Source: Candidatus Woesearchaeota archaeon (GTDB lineage: Archaea; Nanobdellota; Nanobdellia; SCGC-AAA011-G17; VGLX01). From it: a DNA stretch of 5,768 nt. Positions 1-4,384 of this stretch are shown in pieces (the first letter of the stretch is position 1; every line of letters starts with the position of its first letter). The DNA is taken from assembly GCA_016866645.1 (NCBI GenBank), contig VGLX01000098.1, forward strand, positions 1 to 5,768, read 5' to 3'. Under the pieces are notes generated by a model. That model saw only the letters and a program-made list of their open reading frames with translations. It did not search any database and had not been told where the DNA came from. The translations under genes and the position numbers were made by a program.

Positions 1-205
1 AGCATCATAAGATAAGGCATTCATAGACGATATGAAAAGCAACTTCCTGTTCTTGCTGGGCCCTGGATCAACATTCGGCAAGCCAGGATGGTTCAGGATA
101 TCCTATTCTGTGAACCCGTCCGTTATAAGCTTGGGATGCAAGAAGCTGGAAGAAGTAGCCAAGAAGTACATGGGCAAAGAGTGCTGCAAGGATTGCAAGT
201 GCTAA
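1..205 (+). pseudogene. C-terminal fragment of a class I/II PLP-dependent aminotransferase, frame interrupted by TAA
   Basis: Reading the frame that starts at base 2 gives a peptide ending at the TAA at 203-205. It contains PGSTFGKPGWFRISY (codons at about 62-106), which matches the C-terminal PGs.FG..G..RiSy signature of fold-type I aminotransferases; the Arg is the residue that normally binds the substrate carboxylate. The same frame has a TAA at 8-10, and the other two frames stop at 13-15 and 24-26, so no frame is open from the left edge through this segment. The homology to the family begins just after the first stop (DKAFIDDMK), so the upstream body of the gene is probably separated by a nonsense change, a frameshift or an assembly error. 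A restart at ATG 32-34 would give only 57 residues, too short for an enzyme. The tail is unusual: it ends GKECCKDCKC, four Cys in the last seven residues. Family assignment is fairly secure; substrate and pseudogene status are not. Confidence 0.65.
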
Positions 206-211
206 ACCCAG

Positions 212-223
212 AAAATATTTAAA
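212..223 (+). promoter_or_regulatory. Probable archaeal TATA box for pyrE
   Basis: The AT-only run AAAATATTTAAA follows the aminotransferase stop by six bases and is preceded by a purine-containing stretch (CCAG) that could be part of a BRE. Its centre is about 28 bases before the pyrE ATG at 247. Archaeal transcription usually starts about 22-27 bases after the TATA centre, so the mRNA would begin within a few bases of the start codon. No Shine-Dalgarno-like sequence lies between 224 and 246, which agrees with leaderless translation. Confidence 0.6.
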
Positions 224-246
224 CTTCACGACAAACCCTTATCTTC

Positions 247-966
247 ATGGTTAGATCCTTCAACCGTGAAGAGTTTGATACATTCTTAATAGACGAAGGT
301 GTTGTAGAATTAAGGGAAGACAAGGTTAAGCTTAGTTCTGGACGAAAATCTAATCTTTATATAAACATTCGAAAGCTTACAGACGATGTAACCCGATTTG
401 ATAAGCTGAAAGATTATGCTAAAGACTTCATCAATGACAAGAATCTCAAACCTGATTATTTTTTAGGAGTGCCTGAAGGGATGACCAAGCTAGGACTGAT
501 AATGACCTATACCCAAGCCCAGAAAGACCTGATGTTCAGCTACGAATCTTACGTTTCAGAAGGATTATCAAAAGACTATCCGTTGCCCATGGCTAGGAGC
601 AAGGCTAAGCAGCATGGCAGCGGCAAAGGCCAGAAGTTCTTAGGGAGCGTCAAAGGCAAAGCAGTAGTCCTAGAAGACGTCTTGACCACCGGCGATTCTG
701 TGATAAGCCTAGTGGAAGATTTAGCAAGCAAAGAAACAGAGATACTAGCTGTCATAGGAGTTGTTGACAGGCTTGAGTTAAGGGAAGACGGCCTGAGCGT
801 TAAAGAAAAGCTTCAAGAATTAGGTGTTAAGTACTATGCTATGACAAGCGTCAAGACCTTGCTGCCTTTAGCATATGAAATATTGAAACCTTCAAAGAAA
901 GTAGCCAAGAAGATAAACAGCTATTACAAGAAGTACGGCTGTGAATATTTTAAGATAATTATATAA
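247..966 (+). CDS. pyrE: Orotate phosphoribosyltransferase
   Basis: The 239-residue protein transfers the phosphoribosyl group of PRPP to orotate, making OMP and pyrophosphate, the fifth step of UMP synthesis, in the cytoplasm. The PRPP-binding motif VVLEDVLTTGDSV is at residues 140-152, with the acidic pair E143/D144 and the TTG loop. SSGRKSNLYIN (30-40) matches the N-terminal orotate/PRPP segment of OPRTs, and ARSKAKQHGSGKG (116-128) matches the mobile catalytic loop with its R/K residues and HG. The ATG at 247 is supported by the TATA box placed for a leaderless start. At 239 residues it is somewhat longer than the usual 180-215; the excess is a Lys/Tyr-rich C-terminal tail (about 212-239). 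It lies 27 bases before the epimerase gene on the same strand, with pyrDK after that, which supports a pyrimidine role. No decarboxylase (PyrF) domain is fused to it. Confidence 0.93.
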   Translation: MVRSFNREEFDTFLIDEGVVELREDKVKLSSGRKSNLYINIRKLTDDVTRFDKLKDYAKDFINDKNLKPDYFLGVPEGMTKLGLIMTYTQAQKDLMFSYESYVSEGLSKDYPLPMARSKAKQHGSGKGQKFLGSVKGKAVVLEDVLTTGDSVISLVEDLASKETEILAVIGVVDRLELREDGLSVKEKLQELGVKYYAMTSVKTLLPLAYEILKPSKKVAKKINSYYKKYGCEYFKIII

Positions 967-968
967 AC
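957..968 (+). promoter_or_regulatory. Probable TATA box for the epimerase-pyrDK unit, overlapping the pyrE stop codon
   Basis: TTATATAAA at 959-967 is a close match to the archaeal TATA consensus. Its centre is about 31 bases before the ATG at 994, so a transcript starting here would have a leader of only a few bases. The pyrE stop codon (TAA, 964-966) is inside the element. The 27-base gap after pyrE shows no clear ribosome binding site. Confidence 0.5.
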
Positions 969-993
969 CTCTGAGTAATCCTTCTTCCAGAAG

Positions 994-1449
994 ATGATAC
1001 ACGGCGTAGAAGTCAAAGAGCTGATGTCCATACCTGACGAGAGAGGCAGGCTTATGGAAGTCATGAGGTGCGATGAGAAGTTCTTCAACAAGTTCGGCCA
1101 GGTATACATAACAACAGCTTATCCTGGAGTGGTCAAGGGCTGGCATTACCACAAGCAGCAAGAGGATAACATGACCGTGATAAAGGGCATGATGAAAATC
1201 GTACTTTATGACGGAAGGAAGAATTCTCCTACGTTCGGCCAGGTGAACGAGTTCTTCTTAGGCGTGCATTCGCCTTATCTTGTGAAGATACCTGCTTTGG
1301 TTTTGCATGGTTTCAAATGCATCTCAGAAGAAGAGTCTATAGTCATCAACGTGACTTCAGAGCCTTACAACAGGAAAAGTCCTGACGAGTTCAGAGTCCA
1401 TCCACATAAAAATCAGATACCTTACGATTGGAACAGAAAAGACGGATGA
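994..1449 (+). CDS. RmlC-like dTDP-4-dehydrorhamnose 3,5-epimerase family cupin protein
   Basis: The 151-residue protein has the single cupin barrel of the RmlC family, whose classical members epimerise C3 and C5 of dTDP-4-keto-6-deoxyglucose for rhamnose synthesis. GVVKGWHYHKQQEDN (about 46-60) matches the family's G..rG.HYq..p..q segment carrying the catalytic His. NSPTFGQVNEF (77-87) and KIPALVLHGFKCISEEES (98-115) match the SPTFG strand and the IP.g.aHGF strand. It is shorter than classical RmlC (about 180 residues) and lacks most of the C-terminal region. The position where RmlC usually has its acid Tyr (in the FLYKCTDYY segment) appears here as Asn in VINVTSEPY, by eye alignment, so single epimerisation, isomerisation or a ligand-binding role are possible. 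It sits between pyrE and pyrDK, four bases before the latter. The family call is strong; the substrate is unknown. Confidence 0.8.
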   Translation: MIHGVEVKELMSIPDERGRLMEVMRCDEKFFNKFGQVYITTAYPGVVKGWHYHKQQEDNMTVIKGMMKIVLYDGRKNSPTFGQVNEFFLGVHSPYLVKIPALVLHGFKCISEEESIVINVTSEPYNRKSPDEFRVHPHKNQIPYDWNRKDG

Positions 1450-1450
1450 T
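1444..1450 (+). promoter_or_regulatory. Weak possible ribosome binding site for pyrDK
   Basis: GGATGAT ends three bases before the ATG at 1454 and overlaps the epimerase stop codon (TGA, 1447-1449). It resembles the GGTGAT core that pairs with archaeal 16S rRNA ends, but the spacing is short. With only four bases between genes, coupled translation after the epimerase is the more likely mode. Confidence 0.25.
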
Positions 1451-1453
1451 CTA

Positions 1454-3148
1454 ATGATTCTTGGTAAAAAAGAGGTTAAGAGCGTATTCGCTACTGTTTC
1501 TGGTATAGGCACGACTACTGCTGACATTGCTAAGCTGTGGGCTGAGAGGATACCTCAGCTGGGGATAATCACCACTAAGAGCATTGGCAAAGAGCCTAAG
1601 GAGGGCAATGCTGAGCCGATAATCTGCCAGGTGAGCAAGAGGAGTTTCAGGAATGCTGTCGGGCTTTCCAATCCTGGCTGTGAGGCTTTCGCAGAAGAGC
1701 TGAGGAAGATTTATCCTCTTCCGGGCGGAAAGTTCTTGCTAACATCGATATTCGGCAAGGACGCTGAAGAGTTAAGATACGTGGCTATGAAGCTAGCGCC
1801 TTACAGCGACGGGTTAGAGCTTAACTTCAGCTGCCCTCACGCAGAGCAGGGCTACGGTGCAAGCATCGGAAGCAGCGAAGAGCTGACGTATGAGCTGACA
1901 AAAGCTGTGAAAGAATCTGTTAAGATGCCAGTTGTTGTCAAGCTGGCTCCTAATGTCAAAGACATCGCCAAGATTGCTAAGGCTGCTGAGCGCGCAGGAG
2001 CTGACGCGATATCAGCGATAAACACTTCAGAGCCTAAAGAGTTCTTAGACGCTTACACAAAAAAACCTATACTCACAAACACCATAGGCGGACTTAGCGG
2101 TGAAGAGATAAGAAAGGCAGGGCTTAAGTGCGTGAAAGAAATCAGCCAAGCAGTATCCATACCGATAATCGGCATCGGTGGAGTGTTCAGCGCTAAAGAC
2201 GTCCAAGAATATTTAGACGCTGGAGCTTCTATAATAGGCATAGGCTCAGCCTTGGCAGGCATGAGCACAGAAAAAGTCATGAGATACTTTGAGATGTTAG
2301 AATCAGACTTGGAAAACAAGACGAATAACGCTTCAAAACTAGTAGCCAATGATAACATCATGTGTTACCAGCCTTTCAAGATAAAAAAGATAGAAACCTT
2401 AGACTCAGACTTGAAAATATTCTACTTCGACAAAAGCATAGCTGCTAAGCCTGGACAGTTCGTCTTCACTTGGATACCTGGGCATCATGAGAAGCCTTTC
2501 TCGATAGCAGATGATGCTCCGTTGACATTAGTTGTGAGGAAAGTAGGACACCATACATCAAAGCTGTTCCAATTAAGAGAAGGTGACACTTTGATGATCA
2601 GGGGCCCTTATGGGAACTCTTCAAGCTTCAAGAAAAGCGATAGGGTTATACTTGTAGGCGGAGGAACAGGTGCTGCACCGCTAAGGTTCCTAGCCAAGCA
2701 GCTGAAAAACCCTATAATCTTCCTCGGATGCAGGAAAAATAAGCATCTGTTGTTCAAGAAAGAGTTCGAAAGCTTCGGAAAGCTGATAGCCACAAGCGAA
2801 GACAGCAACCAGGGCTGTTACAAGTTAGTTACTGAAGCTCTGGAAGATTATCTGAGCAAAGAGAACGTGGAAAACGTTTATTTCTTCAACTGCGGTCCGG
2901 AATCCATGATGAAAGCAGCTTTCGAGATAGAAAAAGAGTACACCTCGCTTGATAAGATATTCTGCTGCGTGGAAAGGTACTGCGCATGCGGAGTTGGTCT
3001 TTGCGGAAAATGCGCGATAGACGGCTTAAGGCTTTGCGTCGACGGACCAGTATTTGAAGGCATGAGGCTGGAGATATCACAGGATTTCGGGAATTTCAGA
3101 AGGGAGAAAAACGGCAAGAGAACAAGTTTCAGTACATCAGTATGTTGA
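1454..3148 (+). CDS. pyrDK: Fused dihydroorotate dehydrogenase (class 1B, PyrD) and electron-transfer subunit (PyrK)
   Basis: A 564-residue two-domain protein. Residues 1 to about 282 are a class 1B dihydroorotate dehydrogenase: TTKSIG (40-45), NAVGLSNPG (67-75), the substrate loop NFSCPHAEQGYG (124-135) with Cys127 as the expected catalytic base, VVKLAPN (161-167) with the FMN Lys163, INTSEP (189-194), and the FMN phosphate segments GIGGVFS and GIGSAL (240-267). After a short polar linker (about 283-303), residues 304-547 are PyrK: KPFSI (347-351) for FAD, VGGGTGAAPL (401-410) and NCGPESM (479-485) of the nucleotide-binding domain, and a [2Fe-2S] site with Cys512, 517, 520 and 528 in C-x4-C-x2-C-x7-C spacing. 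Electrons would run from dihydroorotate through FMN, Fe-S and FAD to NAD+. In bacteria such as Lactococcus and Bacillus these are two proteins of about 310 and 260 residues, so both halves here are near full length. KPFS replaces the usual RPxS. The last 16 residues look non-conserved and overlap the opposing gene. Confidence 0.93.
   Translation: MILGKKEVKSVFATVSGIGTTTADIAKLWAERIPQLGIITTKSIGKEPKEGNAEPIICQVSKRSFRNAVGLSNPGCEAFAEELRKIYPLPGGKFLLTSIFGKDAEELRYVAMKLAPYSDGLELNFSCPHAEQGYGASIGSSEELTYELTKAVKESVKMPVVVKLAPNVKDIAKIAKAAERAGADAISAINTSEPKEFLDAYTKKPILTNTIGGLSGEEIRKAGLKCVKEISQAVSIPIIGIGGVFSAKDVQEYLDAGASIIGIGSALAGMSTEKVMRYFEMLESDLENKTNNASKLVANDNIMCYQPFKIKKIETLDSDLKIFYFDKSIAAKPGQFVFTWIPGHHEKPFSIADDAPLTLVVRKVGHHTSKLFQLREGDTLMIRGPYGNSSSFKKSDRVILVGGGTGAAPLRFLAKQLKNPIIFLGCRKNKHLLFKKEFESFGKLIATSEDSNQGCYKLVTEALEDYLSKENVENVYFFNCGPESMMKAAFEIEKEYTSLDKIFCCVERYCACGVGLCGKCAIDGLRLCVDGPVFEGMRLEISQDFGNFRREKNGKRTSFSTSVC
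3129..3148. other. Tail-to-tail coding overlap of pyrDK and acylphosphatase
   Basis: The pyrDK stop (TGA at 3146-3148) lies inside the acylphosphatase gene, whose own stop (TGA read from 3131 to 3129) lies inside pyrDK. Twenty bases therefore code on both strands for the last residues of each protein, and there is no intergenic space for terminators. Confidence 0.85.
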
Positions 3149-3404
3149 AAGAGTCGAACTCTCCGGTGTGTTTCTCCTCTTTCACTCTCACGTTGGTGAC
3201 AGTCGCCCCTTCAGGGCCTTTCTTGCAGAACTCTATCATCATGATTATAGACTCGTCGTCTCCTTCGAAAACAGCCTCGACTTTGTCGTCTGGCAGGTTC
3301 TTGACCCAGCCTTTAATTCCCAACTCATGTGCTTTCATCCTAGTGTAAGCCCTGAAGAAAACTCCTTGAACGTTCCCTGAAACCCATACGTGGACCCTTC
3401 TCAT
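3129..3404 (-). CDS. acyP: Acylphosphatase
   Basis: This 91-residue protein hydrolyses the carboxyl-phosphate bond of acyl phosphates in the cytoplasm and has the usual length of the family. The motif SGNVQGVFFRAYTR (9-22) holds the phosphate-binding loop with Arg18, and GIKGWVKNLPDDKVEAVFEG (29-48) holds Asn36, which places the catalytic water; both key residues are present. The ATG (3404-3402) shares bases with the TGA of the radical SAM gene in an ATGA overlap, so it is probably translated by ribosomes finishing that gene. Its 3' end overlaps the opposing pyrDK gene by 20 bases. What acyl phosphate it acts on is not shown by the sequence. Confidence 0.93.
   Translation of the reverse strand: MRRVHVWVSGNVQGVFFRAYTRMKAHELGIKGWVKNLPDDKVEAVFEGDDESIIMMIEFCKKGPEGATVTNVRVKEEKHTGEFDSFNILMY
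3401..3404 (-). promoter_or_regulatory. ATGA stop/start overlap, radical SAM to acylphosphatase
   Basis: On the - strand, ATG of the acylphosphatase (3404-3402) overlaps TGA of the radical SAM gene (3403-3401). This arrangement usually indicates termination-reinitiation coupling. The preceding purine run GGCAGAAGAAAT may help but is not a good Shine-Dalgarno match. Confidence 0.75.
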
Positions 3405-4384
3405 ATTTCTTCTGCCAGGTATATCTCGTTTTTGTTCTCTAGTATTTTGACGTTTACCTTATCGTTCATATTACGCTTGCAATTATTTATGCTTATCGCT
3501 CGGTTCTTGGATACTCCTATCATCTGGCCTTTTACCCATCCTGGGGCTTTCACCTCGACAGTTATCTTTTCTCCTTTTTCGAATATTTGCGGCAGCCTCT
3601 TTCGCTTCTCTATTCTCATGTCTTCTACAGTGAGTTTCAGCCGAGTATTATATTTTTTCTCCCATTGCTCTATCTGCTTGTAGAACTTCCACCAGTTGAT
3701 ATGCTTCGCTGGCTTGTGCTGCCTTCCGTACTTGTATATCTCGTATTTTTGTATTCCTAACTTTGCGTTTAGTTTTTGTGCTAGTTGAATTATGTCTTCG
3801 ATGTCTGAGTCGTTCACGCCAGGCATGAACACAGGGGCGAGTAAGAGCTGTATCTTGCTTTTTGAGATTATCTCAGCCATTTCTAATATGTGTTGGACGT
3901 CATAATCTTGTGTTCCTGAGAAGAGCTTAGCCTTTTCATTGTTCAAAGAGTTTATTGACAGGTTTATCTGGCCCATGCCCAATTTCTCTAGCTTATCGAT
4001 GTTGTTTTTTGAAAGCAACGTGCCATTGGTCTGCATAGATATTTTTGAAACGTTTTCTAGTTTTACAGTCTCTTCTACTAGCTGCAGGAAATTAGGATAG
4101 GTTAGTATTTCTCCTACTGAGTCAAAATTCGCTTCTACCCCTGGACCTTTGTATTCCACGATTTCTTTCACCCATTGCATCAGGTAGTTAATCTCTACTT
4201 CGTAGGATACGGGATGGGTTGTCGAATACGCGCCAGAGTCTACTGAGCAGAACGTACAGTTGAGGTTACAAAACGATGTAGGCCTTATCTGCAATAGATT
4301 TGTACCCCTATCAATACATCCTATAAAAACTAATCCTACTAGCGGTATCCCGCTTTCTTTAGTAATACGAATTATTTGATTCAT
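3401..4384 (-). CDS. Radical SAM protein with C-terminal TRAM-like region (COG2100-like, archaeal)
   Basis: The 327-residue protein carries the radical SAM [4Fe-4S] motif CNLNCTFC (Cys39, 43, 46), followed by SVGEILTYP (89-97, the GGE-type SAM-binding strand) and SMQTNGTLLS (116-125), typical of the partial TIM barrel. The N-terminal segment GCIDRGTNLLQIRPTSFC (22-39) closely resembles, from memory, the archaeal family COG2100 of unassigned radical SAM enzymes. Residues from about 268 to 326 (KITVEVKAPGWVKGQMIGV and on) look like a small beta-barrel of the TRAM type, which in tRNA methylthiolases and related enzymes binds RNA; an RNA substrate is therefore plausible but unproven. It is joined to its neighbours on both sides by ATGA overlaps: its start to the LAGLIDADG-type gene and its stop to the acylphosphatase. 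The GE motif lacks the Pro common after it (GEI rather than GEP). The reaction is unknown. Confidence 0.85.
   Translation of the reverse strand: MNQIIRITKESGIPLVGLVFIGCIDRGTNLLQIRPTSFCNLNCTFCSVDSGAYSTTHPVSYEVEINYLMQWVKEIVEYKGPGVEANFDSVGEILTYPNFLQLVEETVKLENVSKISMQTNGTLLSKNNIDKLEKLGMGQINLSINSLNNEKAKLFSGTQDYDVQHILEMAEIISKSKIQLLLAPVFMPGVNDSDIEDIIQLAQKLNAKLGIQKYEIYKYGRQHKPAKHINWWKFYKQIEQWEKKYNTRLKLTVEDMRIEKRKRLPQIFEKGEKITVEVKAPGWVKGQMIGVSKNRAISINNCKRNMNDKVNVKILENKNEIYLAEEI
4381..4384 (-). promoter_or_regulatory. ATGA stop/start overlap, LAGLIDADG-type gene to radical SAM
   Basis: The radical SAM ATG (4384-4382) overlaps the TGA (4383-4381) of the upstream gene. No clear Shine-Dalgarno sequence precedes it, so coupling to the upstream reading frame is the simplest explanation for how the radical SAM gene is translated from a shared mRNA. 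Confidence 0.7.

Noticed and set aside
892..1161. Open frames of 89 and 61 codons on the - strand over the pyrE/epimerase junction
   Set aside because: They lie antisense to two well-supported genes, match no family I know, and cover the TATA element; shadow frames.
3107..3111. TTTTT on the - strand 18 bases after the acylphosphatase stop as an archaeal terminator
   Set aside because: Only five T, with no supporting structure, and inside pyrDK; similar runs are common in the window.
2053..3117. Several - strand open frames of 64-102 codons inside pyrDK
   Set aside because: All are antisense to conserved PyrD and PyrK motifs and have low-complexity Ser/Pro/Leu-rich translations typical of shadows.
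3142..3683. Three + strand open frames of 68-97 codons opposite the acylphosphatase and radical SAM genes
   Set aside because: The - strand genes have full family motifs; the + strand peptides have none. The hydrophobic look comes from antisense Lys/Glu codons, not a membrane protein.
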